This document shows, piece after piece, positions 42,226-54,576 of a stretch of DNA of 64,000 nucleotides; within the stretch, counting starts at the first letter, position 1; the number at the start of each line of letters is the position of its first letter. This DNA is from Dendrocalamus latiflorus (lineage: Eukaryota; Streptophyta; Magnoliopsida; Poales; Poaceae), in NCBI GenBank assembly GCA_017311315.1, contig CM029628.1, positions 186,001 to 250,000 of the forward strand, in the 5' to 3' direction. A program made the position numbers and the translations under genes. The notes beneath the pieces were generated by a model, which worked only from the letters and a program-made list of their open reading frames with translations, was not told the DNA's origin and did no database searches.

Positions 42226-44645
42226 CATGTGGAGGTATCCCCATGTTTGTGATGAGTAATTGACGCTTGAGTTAGAGAGTTTGAGTTTGTTTTAGGTATT
42301 TCATGCTTGAGTACTTTTCACTAATGCTAATGTATGTTTATACCGTTTCGAGTGGTGCTATGTGAAGTTTTCTTGTCTGTGATGGCTGCAGGACTTTGAG
42401 GCGGAGTCGTGGCGAGGCGTGGGATAACCGGACTAGGCATGGGTGGTGCTAAGGTCAAAGCGGTCGGGAGATGCCGAAGACGGCGAGGACTTGAAGTGGT
42501 TGCGAGGTGTGGACAGCAAGAAAAGAGGAAGCTTCCAGGAAGGTGCAGCAGGGACATTTCGGTAAAATGCACAAGGCTGCAAAATGGAAGCGGATCTTGT
42601 TGAAGATAACGGGTAAAGTGGTGAGATTGCTAATGGGCAAAGCAATTGTGAACCCGGTAGTGGAGGCTATAAATAGAGGAGGTTTAGGGTTTGAAGGGGT
42701 GTGCTTGTTTTCCCTCCATCCTAATGAGAGCTTTTGGCTCTTTCCTCTTTTATGTGTGAGTCATGTTGTGGTGGATGTTGGCTGACACTTCTTGTATTTC
42801 CTTTTAAGTGTCAGTGCTGGGTGTTTAAGCCTGATGGGTGGTTTGTGCTCTCTGTGCTCTTCAAGTGTGTGTTATGGTTGTTCCCGTGTGTGATCATCTC
42901 AAGGGAAATCATGTAGTGAGATGGCTGTAGAAGAACCCTTGTATAATCATTCATCTCTATGATTCAATATGAGAAATCATGTGCCTGAGATGATTTGGTT
43001 TTCAACTCTTGTTCCCTTGTGTCTGCTTCTGTGTTTCTTTGCAATTCTCGGCTTTGCTCTTCCCTGATTAGTCTGAGATGATTTCTAGCTTGAAGAGCTG
43101 CAGAATCTTTTTGCTCAGATTTGGGAATCTCCTCAAAGCTCCTTGGCTAGCCTATTCCCAAGAGCAATGATTTCAAAATGCAGTTTTCTCTTCAAGATTT
43201 TGTTCGTCTTTGCTTCCTCTGTTTATTAGACTTTTAGGGTTTACTGTTTCCGTTGGCAGAGGAGATGAATGTTCTTGATTTTTGTTAATCAGAGGATGAA
43301 CTCTGGATGTGCTTAAGGTTCCATGATCAAAAGAAGCAAGAATCTCAAAGGTTTGCTGAAATCAGATTTGTTGATCATGAGTAGTAACTTCCTCTGCTTA
43401 CACTCTGTTTAGGGTTTACTGTGAGTGGAGGAAGAGCATCTTTGTATTCCGAATTTCTCAGTGGAAAGTTGTTTCAAAGTTGGTGTTTTCTCAATCTGAG
43501 CTCATCTCCTGTTGTAATTAAGAATCTAATGATTGAAAGATTTGAGAATCACAAGATTATTTTGATCTCTGGAAAGGATTTTCAATCGAGTAGCTCTGGA
43601 CTGTATTTTGATCTGAATTTTTGTTTTTCTTGATCTTTTAATCTGAGACTTCTCTCCTGGAGGTCAGTTTGCTATTTAGGATGAAATTCTTCTTCACTAA
43701 CCGGAGAAGCACATCTATCGTATGGTTATGGTTCTGGTCTTTGCTTCAGTCCAGTAGTATTTACTATTTCTGTTTTCAGACTAGCCTCTCTGCAGTCTCT
43801 GCATTTGGCATTCAGTCAGTTCTTTGATCAGTCGCCCAGGTGATGCTGTTGGGCTCCTATTCAGTGTTTTTCACTGCCAAGCAGCTCCTTCAATTTGTGC
43901 CTTTACTTCCTAGAGATGGGACGGTTATTTGGTTTGAAGATCTGATTTCTTTGGCCCGAGTAGAATAGCAAATGTTCGGCAATTTCTCTGCCTGTCTACT
44001 CTTCTGTTTTTTGTGCCGAGTGTTTCATTCTGTCCTTTTCAGTTTGTCTTTCAGTTTTGCCTTCCTTGCTGTTGTGTTTTCCTTTCTGGTAGCAGTCTTC
44101 TGTTTTCAGTAGCCTTTCTGTTCGCTGCCTTTTGCCGGCCAGTTTCTTGTCTAAGTCTCTTCGGCTCTGATTTTTTCAGTTTTTTGTCAGCATGTCTTTG
44201 TCTCTTGTTCGCTACTACTTCTTGCGCTGAATCCTCAATTCGGTCAGCAGGTCCTTTCTCATTTTCGGACAGCAGAAGTATTTACTGTTGTGACTGCTTT
44301 TCGGTTGCTCTGCAGACTGCTTTCTTCCAAGCAATTCGATTCAGCATTAGTTGGAAATTGAGTTCTTCGTTTCTAATAGATTTGTATCTTGGTTGTTCTG
44401 TTCTCTGGAGAGGATTTCTGGCCGAGTCTTTTGATCAGGTCTTGCTCTCTGTCTACCCTGTTTTACAAGTCTTGTTTCTCTTTGTTTTATGTTTTCTCTC
44501 TCAATCTCAGTGAGCATTTACTTTCTTGCTTCATACCTTATATAGCTATCGGAGAAGAAAGTTGTGTGGATACTGGGGGCGGTTTGAAGGCACCATTCAC
44601 CCCCTCTGTTGCCATTTCGATCCTACACCGCATCGTGTATGAGAT
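42226..44645. repeat. Insertion within repeat copy 1, LTR-like
   Basis: Sequence continuous in copy 2 (GTAATATTAGTGTATGG ... then GTGATGTATCTATGAGCACT, apart from a MITE) is interrupted here by about 2.4 kb. TATGAGA occurs at both edges (42215-42221 and 44638-44644). The insert has a TATA box (CTATAAATAGAGG, 42667-42679), T-rich transcribed-type sequence, and GGCACCATTCACCCCCTCT near its right edge, a phrase seen at some Copia LTR ends. A solo LTR is likely. The Phe/Ser/Leu-rich frame at 44013-44513 reflects T-richness. Confidence 0.45.
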
Positions 44646-45193
44646 GAATCAGTAATGTATCTGTGAGCACTATCTACTAATTCAGTAAATAGTGCAGTGG
44701 TTTCACAAAGGATTTTGGATTTACTAAATCTGGGTCCGACAACGCTACAGTAACCTGAACAGCTGTCTGCCTTCCTCTTTCTCTCAGACCGAACCACTGT
44801 ACACGAGGATACGGCTCCATTGCCATCACATGCATGATGCCGTATAACTGCAGCATCCATCCATCCATTATTTTGGTGGCTTGGTCGGTTTCTGGATGGC
44901 TTGGCCACCTGCTCTGCTCTCTTCCCCTTTGCATCTTTGGTATCATCTGCACTAAATACTTCCTTTCTCTTATTAATATCTTCTTCTTCTATCTCAGCCT
45001 TTTTGTACTTGGGTAATTCATAAGATGCTTCTCTTTTCCCCCTTGAGTGATATGTGCAATTGCAGTATACGAGGGTACTTACTACTTCCTTTCCACCATA
45101 CGGACTAATTCCAACAAGTCTTGTCACCACCCTAACGACTGCATCATCCTTTTTGTCGCTTTTCCTCAACTTCCTCAGCACTTTTTTGACCAA
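44597..45193 (-). CDS. Unrecognised open frame, 198 aa
   Basis: A 198-codon frame starts MVKKVLRKLRKSDKKDDAVV, is rich in Lys and Glu in its first half (KYKKAEIEEEDINKRKEVF), and ends within sequence shared with the interspersed repeat (44646-44755). An overlapping frame at 44677-44952 is also open. The basic start faintly resembles the end of a heavy-metal-associated domain, but no metal-binding CXXC is present. It may be a broken gene exon; no function is assigned. Confidence 0.2.
   Translation of the reverse strand: MVKKVLRKLRKSDKKDDAVVRVVTRLVGISPYGGKEVVSTLVYCNCTYHSRGKREASYELPKYKKAEIEEEDINKRKEVFSADDTKDAKGKRAEQVAKPSRNRPSHQNNGWMDAAVIRHHACDGNGAVSSCTVVRSERKRKADSCSGYCSVVGPRFSKSKILCETTALFTELVDSAHRYITDSSHTRCGVGSKWQQRG
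44646..44755 (+). repeat. Distal end of repeat copy 1
   Basis: The phrase GATGTATCTGTGAGCACTATC-type followed by TAAATCTGGGTCCGAC matches 56945-57037 of copy 2, showing that the block resumes after the insertion. Confidence 0.7.
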
Positions 45194-46089
45194 ATTTGAG
45201 GAATGGACGCATGGATCTCACCTGAAACCGTAGAATATTAGTAGTGATAAAAGAAGAAGAAGAAGAATGATGATACATACTCCACAAACGCTAGCTAGCT
45301 CCATCATGTCGCAGTTTGTCAGCAAGTTGGAATGGAACGGATTTGGATCACTATACTCGTCGGTAGGCATAGCACTGCACGTACTACTAGTTTAGAAGCA
45401 ACTTGCAGGTTGTTAATTGCCATTTGGACCATGCATGGAACACATATGATCGAGATCCATAATAGAGTAACCACCACCCACTTATATTAGCGGCAGGCGA
45501 TGATGGGATTGAGATTCTCCAACGAAGTCAACAATGCACTGGAGGACTAGTGCTAGTAAATAACTGGGGCCTCCTCTCTGTCTCCAAGGCAGCATCAGAG
45601 CGGTTTGGTCTTCCTCTTTTATTTACAGAAAAATGTAGGTCCAGCTGCTCGATCTCTCTTTCTTTTCTTATTGCCCTTACAAATGCAACTAGACATCTTG
45701 CATCGTATCATACGGGATGCTGCAATAGCTATATAGTAGAAATTAACTAACATTGTACTATATAACTTGTTACTGTAACCTTTGTGCTATAGCCTTTTTT
45801 GTTATTACTCTTGCAGGACTAATTATCCATCACCGGACGAAAAGTCAGCCTCGAAAGCCTCTTGCTGTTTCAACCAGCTTAAAAACCTTGGTTTCTGGCT
45901 TTGACCGTTGGCTTTTAGCTGTACATGCTGTATAATGACTGTAAGCTTTTTTGGAGTCAAAAAATAAGAAAAAAGAAAAAAATTATTATATCATTACGGA
46001 CATTACAAAGGGATAAAGGGAAAAAAGAAAAGGCAAAAAGGTCCATAGGATGCCTTGTATATCGAGTCATATCATACAAAGGCAAAGCT
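45194..46089. other. Intergenic DNA with MITE-like remnant
   Basis: No gene. About 45835-46055 contains CTGGCTTTGACCG, GGCTTTTAGCTGTA and an AT-rich tail like the MITE family at 59806, in diverged and partial form. Confidence 0.35.
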
Positions 46090-47338
46090 ATCGTAGAGTG
46101 TTGTCCTTAGCTAGGACGACCAGGAGTGCACTGGGGCGCAAAGTGCTAGATATTGATGAATTGCCTAAGACGATGAGAAGCACGCACACCTGTTAACCAA
46201 CTCCTGGCGGGTCGCCTATGGCGCGAGCGAGTGTGTATGGAAGTATTGAATACTCAACTCGCCTTAGGGATGACCTTGCGAGGAGTTCTTGACTCATTTG
46301 GGGCCGACCTTTGAGGTGGGGAGATATGTATTCGAATGCAAGGTGGTCGATTCGTCAAAGCTTCTGTGGCGGACTTATCGAGGCATTAACCACGAGGCCC
46401 AGAGTACTCTTCAAGCAGGCTGTGGCCCTCGATGAGAGACGGTGATTCGATTATTCGTAAAGCTAGAGAGGGTCTATGGTCGGGGAACGTAATCTAGGCG
46501 AAGCATAGCTCGGCTGAGGGGAAGCCATCAAGATCGTTTGGGCCATGCCAAAGCCAATCCATTGCTCTTAAGATGCTCAAAAAGTTTCACCAATACGTTG
46601 AAAAGGCTGACCTTCTTGGGAGTGACATCGACCTTGTGTTTGGCGAAGCATGGACTTGGTCTAGGGGACGATGTCCTAGAGGACGGGGAATGCAATGGCA
46701 CCACACATAGATGAACTATCCCTAGCTAGGATTTACACCCGATGTATGGTAAGGTTGAAGCTAGGGTAGGGCCCAAGACCGTTATGGGTGGCTCCCGCTA
46801 GGTCAAGCATAGCTAGTAGCAGCGACAGTGGAGTCGACCTGAGCCAGGGTGATGGTGCACGGCGGACGTCGAGTCCGGACGATGGTGCTCATCCCTCATC
46901 GGGAAAACGTGGCGTTCGAGAACTCACTTTTATGCGCAAGCAATGCTGGCTTGTGTGCCGGTTGGCGCGGTGCGAAGCCAAGATAGCCAAAGTTTATCCC
47001 GTGATTGCCCGGCCTTATGTGGTGAGAATGTAAAGGGGCTGTAACTACCCTAGCTCCTAATGTTAGAATAGAGTTGGTTTGCTACTCTTTTACTAGGGGT
47101 ATCCCGTTACCAGAAATCTCACCGATTTTGGCTGAGATACATGAGTTGAGTGGGAGTTTCATAGAATTCGGTGTTCGTATTGCACATGCCACTCACTTGT
47201 GTGCGAAACAGGCATCTCGTGACAGACAATGGGTGCACATGGCTTAACCAAGTGCCATATTTTCCTTCTTTCATGTCTGTGTGTAATCATGCTCAAGACT
47301 AATAAAGTTTAAAGCTCCTGCTTCGCAAAAAAAAAAAA
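46090..47338 (+). repeat. Retroposed transcript or LINE 3' end with poly(A) tail
   Basis: The stretch ends in 12 A residues (47327-47338) with AATAAA 21 bases upstream (47301-47306), the proper spacing for a polyadenylation signal. It lacks T-rich promoter character, and its 81-codon frame at 46788-47033 has no known motif. Either a processed retrocopy or the 3' part of a LINE would fit; no target duplication was found and the 5' limit is a guess. Confidence 0.4.
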
Positions 47339-48257
47339 GAACAAGATTCTACCAAATGTTGGGGAGGTCTATTTGAGCATACGTTTGTCTTTTTCGCATC
47401 TCGCCAATGCGCTTTGAGTTTAACATACAATGTATCCTCCCATACACCTTTCCTTTTTTTAAAAAAAATTGAAACTTCTAATTTATAGAATTTGCACTGA
47501 ATTCATATTTTCACCTGATATTTTCGAGCCATAAGGGCTCGTTCAAGAAGGAGATGGGCAGCAGGGCAGAGCCGAGGTTGGAACCTGGCGGGCAGCGGCG
47601 CAACGAGCGCCTCTACGTACCACCCGGCTACTGGCCGTTTCTCCCTACCGGTTGGCCATCACGCCCATCACCGATGTTTTGTCCCGGAGATGGCATGGAA
47701 AGGTGCATACTTTAATTTGCCGATGGACCTGGCCATGGCGTCGAACTAGGTGGAGGCCAAATTGCAAAGGTATTAGCGATGTCTGGTTGGGAGAACACTC
47801 TACAGCCAGGCCATGCCTCTTTAATTTACTCTCTCTCTTTCTCTGTGTGTAAGGAACTGCTAGCTAGCCGCTACTTATGATACGTTTGAAAAGCGAGTAA
47901 AATGAGTAGGAAGAACACGGGATCGCCCTGCAAAACCGTGTAATATGAAAAACACAGAAAATATTGAAGAAAATATATTCCTATGAGATCATGAGTGGTT
48001 ATTGCAGGATCGTATGGTGTAATCAGAGAGGATAAATGATTGCTTTTGCTTTTTAAAATCTCTATGTAGTCGACAAAGAATCTGAACGCTCGAACGAACA
48101 CTTGATACTCAGTTTTGCTCGTAGTCGTATGCTTCACCCAAACAGCAATGACTATAAATCACGAACCAGATTGATTCAAGATGTTCTTTATTACTGAATT
48201 TTCGTAGATTTACAAAACGCCCTCACAAGCACCCCTAAAAGCCCTAACACAAAAAAC
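47339..48257. other. Unassigned flank of the Copia element
   Basis: No gene is recognised. The open frames at 47652-47852 and 47871-48137 have no motifs. Confidence 0.4.
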
Positions 48258-48686
48258 TGTTAGAATGTGATCTCAGGGCATTTGGCCCAACGGCCAAACG
48301 CCCCCCTCTCCCCTTGACCGCGCCCTGATCGGGGGCGCCCAGCCCAATAGGCTGGTGGGCCCCTGTCGCCAGCGCCATATAAAACAGAGGTGGGGGCCGG
48401 GGCGGCACGTACGACGAGGTTCACCCTGCCGCCACCTTCCCCACCAACAAAACCCTAGACCCGATCTAAGAGGGGGCGCTCCAGCGACGGGAAGCTCCAC
48501 CGTGCCGCCACTGTCGCCGCTCACCGGGAGACGCCATTCTTCTCCGACCGTCGCTGCCCGTGCGCAGACCTCACCGACGAACCCGAGATGGCCACCTCCT
48601 CCTCCACGCCGTCGGACGGTTAGTACCTCTCCCTCTCCCCTCCACTCTCGGATCTAAACCCCAAGCGCGAAAGGAAGAGGAAAACA
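48258..48686 (+). repeat. 5' LTR of Copia element
   Basis: 429 bp, with a TATA box (TATAAAA, 48378-48384) and the transcription start expected about 30 bp further. It differs from the 3' LTR at four single bases. The small Pro/Arg-rich frames inside are not genes. Confidence 0.95.
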
Positions 48687-48687
48687 A

Positions 48688-48700
48688 TGGTATCAGAGCC
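48688..48700 (+). other. Primer binding site, initiator-Met tRNA
   Basis: TGGTATCAGAGCC begins two bases after the 5' LTR; it is the same PBS as in the gag-only element. Confidence 0.93.
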
Positions 48701-49778
48701 ATACCGGTTGCGCCGCCCGGCCGCTGCCGCCATGCGCCGCGCCGCGCTCCGGTCGCCGCTGCTGCGTGCCTCCCATGGCGTCGTCGCCATCCCGGGTCAC
48801 CGCTTCAGAGGCCGCCGCCGCCTCCCGAGCACGGCCCTCGCCGCGCGGGAGCCTGCCGCCGCCGTCGCGCTTCGTGTCGGGGCCGCCGCCCTGCGCCGCG
48901 CCACGTCCGGCCGCCGCCGCACCGCGCCCGGGCGCCGTTCTCCGCTGGGGCCATGGGGCTGCCGCCGCTCCGGTGGGGCTGCCGCCGCCGCCCGCAGACG
49001 CCGCACAGCCCGCGTGGGTCGCCGCCGCTCCCTCCCCCTGATTTTCGGATCTGGCCGGCTCATGGCCGTTTTTGCCCCTAGGGTTAGGGTTTGGGGGGGT
49101 GTTGCTTTTGTTCCCGCGGAATTCACTCTCAGCCGTTGATTCATTTGGACGGCCGAGATTCGACGAGGCATTTTGGGCCGGCTGTTTAGCCTGCGGGAAT
49201 TTTGGGCCCGCGTGGGAGAAAGAGGCCGCGGGCGCGGTGGCCGGTTGGGCCGCCGTGGGCCAAATGGCCAATTTTGAACAGTAATTCCATGAATTGTGTT
49301 TTTTATTGTTTTCAGAAGCATTTATGAATGAATTTGATTGAAATTTGATCCAAAATCTCTGTAATTTTTGCACTAACGTGTTAATTTTTCAGAGATTAAA
49401 AGTGTACAGTATAATGCTTCTGTATAATGAATTATTTTAGAATAATTACAGTTTCCGCTGCAAAAGTTAATGTTGATTGTTTTTATTATTAAATTCGAAC
49501 CAACGGGAGAATTTAATTTTGGAAAATAGAAATAAATCCCAGATAATTATGATATTGTTATTTTCTGACCAACGTTGATAATAACAGTATTATAATTTTT
49601 AATTGATGATTTTATGCATTATTTCTATTTCTGCCCAACGGTGATGTAGATTTAATGTATGGATAAAATTGTTTTAAATTGTATGTCGTATTTTTGACCA
49701 ACGTTGGAAATAAGGCATATAATTTTCCTGTTATGTTCTCACTTTATTTAAAATATTTTTTCAGGCGGATACAACTTA
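48701..49778 (+). other. Long untranslated leader of the Copia element
   Basis: About 1.1 kb lie between PBS and gag. The first 350 bp are very GC-rich (CCGCCGCC-type runs) and the rest AT-rich with repeated CCAACGTTG-like phrases (49549, 49700). Open frames here are composition-driven and run on both strands, so none is called. It may carry packaging and translation signals. Confidence 0.6.
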
Positions 49779-52700
49779 ATGAGTTGTATCAGAGAGATCC
49801 CCACTCTTAAAGGAGATAATTATGGGGAGTGGAAGAAAAAGATAGACTTGGCGTTTATCTTGGCTGAGGTGGACTGGGTCCTCACTACAGCACGTCCCAC
49901 TGAGCCTATGGCACTAGTGAGGGATCAAAATGAGGATGATACTGCTTGGCAGAAAAGACAGAGGGATCATGCTCCCTTACAGATGTCTTATGACCTTGAG
50001 CATAAGAAATGGACCACAGCTAACAAGAAATGTATGGCTGTGATAAAGAACACGATTGAGCCTGCTATTGTGGGCTCAATCGCAGAGTGTGACACTGTCA
50101 CAGAGTACCTTGAGAGAATAAAGAGTCAGTTTACTGGCTCTTCAAAGACTTATGCTACACAGCTGATTAAACAGCTTGTGACAGAGAGGTACTCTGGTGG
50201 TGGCAGTGGCATAAGAGAGCACATACTGAGGTTGAGCAACTTGGCATCCAAGCTTAAACCAATGGATTTGGCTCTCAAGGATGAGTTCCTTATTCATTTG
50301 ATTTTTGCTTCCTTGCCTAAAGAGTTTGACACATTTGTTGTCAACTATAATATGCAGCCCGAGAAATGGGACTTGGAAAAGTGCATAGCTATGTGTGTGC
50401 AAGAGGAGGAAAGAATTAAATTCTCACATGGTGGATCTATCAACTATGTGAAGGATAACAAGAAAAAGAACTTCAACAGTACCTCCTTCTCAAAGAACAA
50501 GGGAAAAGCCTCTGTCCATCAGCCTCAACAGAATAAATTTGCTGTAGACAAAGATCAGTGTCTTCACTGCAAGAAGACGGGACACTACAAGAAGAACTAT
50601 CCTGATTACTTGAAGATGATAATGGCAAAGAAAGGTGAGAACATTATTACCTTTATAAATGAATCCCTGTATGTGCAATATTCGAAATCTACTTGGTGGA
50701 TTGACTCAGGAGCAACTGTTCATGTTGCTAATTCCTTACAGGGATTCCGTTCGACGAGGACTACGCAAAGAAACGAAAGATGCATTAAAGTTGCAAATGG
50801 AGTCCAAGCTGAAGTTGAAGCCGTTGGCGATCTTTCATTAGAGTTAGCTAATGGCTCCAATCTTTTACTTAGAGATGTCCTTTTTGTTCCCTCTTTACAG
50901 AGGAATTTGATTAGTGTTTCAAATTTGGACAAAGATGGTTATGATTGTAATTTTGGAAATGGCAAGTGTGAAATAATGTTTAATAAAGAATGTGTTGGTC
51001 TTGCCATCTTACAGAATGAGCTTTATTTGTTATCATTATGTGATGATGTGAATGTCGTATGCGATAATGGGAACGTCGTGTGCGAGAAAGTGATTGAATC
51101 CTCGTCTACGAATGTAAACAGAAAACGAAAGAGAACTCATAATGAATCGTCGAAATTATGGCACTGTCGTTTAGGCCATATTTCGAGGGGGAGAATAGAA
51201 AGACTAGTTAAGAATGAAATTCTTCCTCTATTAGAGTTCTCAGACTTAGAACAATGCAGAGAATGCATTAAAGGAAAATATGTAAAGAAAATTAAAAAAG
51301 ACGCTAAAAGAAGCACAGGAGTTTTACAAATTATTCACACAGATGTTTGTGGTCCTTTTCCTGTGAAAAGTGTGGATGGATATGACTCGTTCATAACATT
51401 CACGGATGATTACTCCCGTTATGGATATATTTATCCAATCAAAGAAAGAAATGAAGCCTTGGATAAATTCAAGATATTTAAGGCTGAAGTTGAAAACCAA
51501 CACGATTTAAAGATTAAGATAGTCCGATCTGATCGTGGGGGGAGTACTACGGTCGACATACCCCATATGGACAAGTTCCTGGACCTTTTGCAAGGTTTTT
51601 ACAGGAAAATGGAATAGTGGCCCAGTATTCTACACCGGGCGAACCTCAGCAAAATGGAGTAGCTGAAAGACGCAACCGTACCCTGATGGATATGGTGCGA
51701 AGCATGATGAGCTACTCCACACTGCCATTGAGTTTATGGATGGAGGCGTTGAAAACCGCCATTCATATTCTCAACAGAGTGCCTAGTAAGTTGGTGCCCA
51801 AAACACCGTACGAGTTGTGGACAGGAAGAGTTCCCTCACTAAACCACTTACATGTGTGGGGGAGTCCTGCTGAGGCTAAAGTATTTAACCCAAACCTTGG
51901 GAAGCTTGATCCCAAAACAGTAAGTTGCCATTTCATTGGCTACCCTGAAAAGTCAAAAGGTTTTCGTTTCTACTGTCCAGACAGATATACAAAGTTTGTA
52001 GAAACGAGACACGCTGTCTTCTTAGAGGATGAGATGATGAGGGGGAGCATGGTAGCTCGTGAGATTGATCTTGAAGAGAAGCGGGTGTATGCGCCCACTC
52101 CGATGATTCAAGAGCCATTCTTCACACTACCTGCTGTCGCTGCACCGACGGTGCAAGACACTGTGGTGCCAGCACCTGTTATTGTTCCTCTTGTGGCAAC
52201 AATGAATGATAATGAGGAACCTGTTTTTCAGGATCCTATAGAACCTATTGCCACAGATGAGGGGGAGCAACAACAGTCTCAAACAGAAGATGTACCAAAT
52301 GAGGAGGCCCCGAGGAGGTCTCAAAGAGTAAGAAGATCAGCTATTTCTGATGATTATCAGATTTATCATACAGAGGAATTTCAAATGGAGGATGATCCCA
52401 CCTCATTTGAAGAAGCCATGAGAAGCGAAAATTCCTCAAAATGGCTTGAGGCCATGGAAGAGGAAATGAGGTCCATGAAGACTAATAAAGTCTGGGACTT
52501 CGAAATTATTCCTAAAGGAGCCAAAACAGTAGGCTGTAAATGGGTCTACAAGACAAAGCTTGACTCCCAAGGGAATATAGAAAGATACAAAGCGCGACTT
52601 GTGGCAAAAGGCTTTACGCAAAGAGAAGGGATTGATTACAATGAGACCTTTTCTCCAGTCTCATGTAAAGATTCCTTCAGAATCATAATGGCATTAGTAG

Positions 52701-53959
52701 CACATTATGATTTAGAGTTACATCAGATGGATGTAAAGACGGCATTTTTTAATGGGGATTTGGAGGAAAATATTTACATGGCACAACCGAAAGGTTTTGT
52801 CATGGAAGGAAATGAAAGAATGGGATGCCGCCTAAAGAAATCGATTTATGGGTTAAAGCAAGCTTCAAGACAGTGGTACTTGAAGTTTGACAGTACAATA
52901 AGAAAATTTGGGTTTAAAGAGAATGTAGAGGACAACTGTGTTTATGCAAAGTTTAAAGATGGGAAGTTTATTTTCCTAATCCTGTATGTGGATGATATCC
53001 TACTGGCTAGTAGTGATGTCAGTCTGCTACTGGAGACAAAGAAGTTTTTGTCCTCAAACTTTGATATGAAAGATCTTGGTGAAGCTTCGTTCGTTCTAGG
53101 GATCGAAATTCACCGGGATAGAAACAAAGGGGTATTGGGACTATCACAAAAGGCATACATAGAGAAAGTCTTAAAGAAATTTGGTATGCATAAATGTAGT
53201 CCTTCACCTGCACCTATAGTCAAGGGCGACAGATATGGGGATTATCAATGCCCCAGGAACCAGTACGAGCTCGATCAAATGAAATCGGTTCCATATGCTT
53301 CAGCTGTCGGAAGCTTGCAGTATGCTCAAGTGTGTACGCGCCCTGACTTAGCGTTTGTTACCGGGTTACTTGGCAGATTCCAGAGCAATCCTGGAATAGA
53401 ACATTGGAAATTGATAAAGAAAGTCTTGCGTTATTTGCAAGGAACAAAAGGCCTCATGATGATATACAGAAGATCAGATTTACTCCATATAGTGGGGTAT
53501 ACAGATTCTGATTTTGCGGGAGATGATAGAAAGTCTACATCCGGATATGTATTCACTCTCGCTGGAGGAGCTATATCGTGGAAAAGCTCAAAGCAAACTG
53601 TCACTACATCGTCCACAATGTATGCCGAGTTTGTAGCATGTTATAAGGCTACGGGGCAGGTGAACTGGCTAAAAAAGTTCATACCCGGTTTGAAAGTGGT
53701 TGACGACATCAATAGACCACTTAAGTTGTACTGCGATAATGAACCCGCAGTAACGTATGCCCACAACAATAAGTCAAGTGGTGCTGCCAAACACATTGAC
53801 ATAAAGTACTATGTTGTGAAAGATAAAGTTCGAGATCAAATTATAAGTCTTGAGCATATAAGTACCGCAAAGATGTTAGCGGATCCGCTTACTAAAGGCT
53901 TACCACCCAACGTGTTCAGAGAACATATAGCCGTCATGGGTTTAAGGGAAAGCCTATGA
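49779..53959 (+). pseudogene. Copia gag-pol polyprotein, one frameshift in integrase
   Basis: The frame from 49779 encodes gag (IPTLKGDNYGEWKKKIDLA), a zinc knuckle near residue 263 (CLHCKKTGHYKKNY, last Cys now Tyr), protease near 309 (WWIDSGATVHV), and the pre-integrase zinc region (WHCRLGHISRG ... CRECIKGK). Integrase follows with HTDVCGPF and RSDRGG. At a run of six G (51537-51542) the frame is lost and ends at 51617. The other frame takes over with the integrase Glu motif PQQNGVAERRN, reverse transcriptase (FSPVSCKDSFR, YVDDILL), RNase H (GYTDSDFAGD, YCDNEPAV) and the usual end ADPLTKGLPP, stopping at 53959. One missing base in the G run explains this. The products would copy and integrate the element; this copy would lack integrase and reverse transcriptase unless frameshifting occurs. 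Confidence 0.95.
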
Positions 53960-54136
53960 TTCCTGGACTAAAAGATGGCCCAAAAGATTAAAGTAACTAT
54001 TTCAGAACAGAGATGTGTATTGTAGCTGTTGAATCTATCGGCGATTGACCGTGACGATGAGACATGTTCTATGCACTAATCTGTGATGGAATGTGTAAAG
54101 GCAAAATTAATTAAAGATAAAGCATAGATTGAGATC

Positions 54137-54147
54137 AAGGGGGAGAA
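54137..54147 (+). other. Polypurine tract of Copia element
   Basis: AAGGGGGAGAA lies immediately before the 3' LTR, the standard plus-strand primer position. Confidence 0.92.
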
Positions 54148-54576
54148 TGTTAGAATGTGATCTCAGGGCATTTGGCCCAACGGCCAAACGCCCCCCTCTC
54201 CCCTTGACCGCGCCCTGATCGGGGGCGCCCAGCCCAATAGGCTGGTGGGCCCCTGTCGCCAGCGCCATATAAAACAGAGGTGGGGGCCGGGGCGACACGT
54301 ACGACGAGGTTCACCGTGCCGCCACCTTCCCCACCAACAAAACCCTAGACCCGATCTAAGAGGGGGCGCTCCAGCGACGGGAAGCTCCACCGTGCCGCCA
54401 CTGTCGCCGCTCACCGGGAGACGCCGTTCTTCTCCGACCGTCGCTGCCCGTGCGCAGACCTCACCGACGAACCCGAGATGGCCACCTCCTCCTCCACGCC
54501 GTCGGACGGTTAGTACCTCTCCCTCTCCCCTCCACTCTCGGATCTAAACCCCAAGTGCGAAAGGAAGAGGAAAACA
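54148..54576 (+). repeat. 3' LTR of Copia element
   Basis: 429 bp, matching 48258-48686 except for four substitutions. It has the same TATA box at 54268-54274. Confidence 0.95.

Larger units (their letters stand above)
48258..54576 (+). mobile_element. Nearly intact Copia LTR retrotransposon, 6.3 kb
   Basis: Two 429-bp LTRs (48258-48686 and 54148-54576) start TGTTAG and end AACA and differ at only four positions. A PBS follows the first and a purine tract precedes the second. A single gag-pol frame, broken by one frameshift, fills 49779-53959 in Copia order: gag, protease, integrase, reverse transcriptase, RNase H. The flanks AAAAC and AAAGC form an imperfect 5-bp target duplication. The low LTR divergence indicates recent insertion. 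Confidence 0.95.

Noticed and set aside
44013..44513. 166-codon Phe/Ser/Leu/Cys-rich frame looking like a membrane protein
   Set aside because: The DNA is strongly T-rich here, so a hydrophobic translation is expected by chance; no start context or family.
48560..49373. Open frames in the Copia leader
   Set aside because: GC-rich leader composition on both strands; Copia leaders are untranslated and the real gag starts at 49779.
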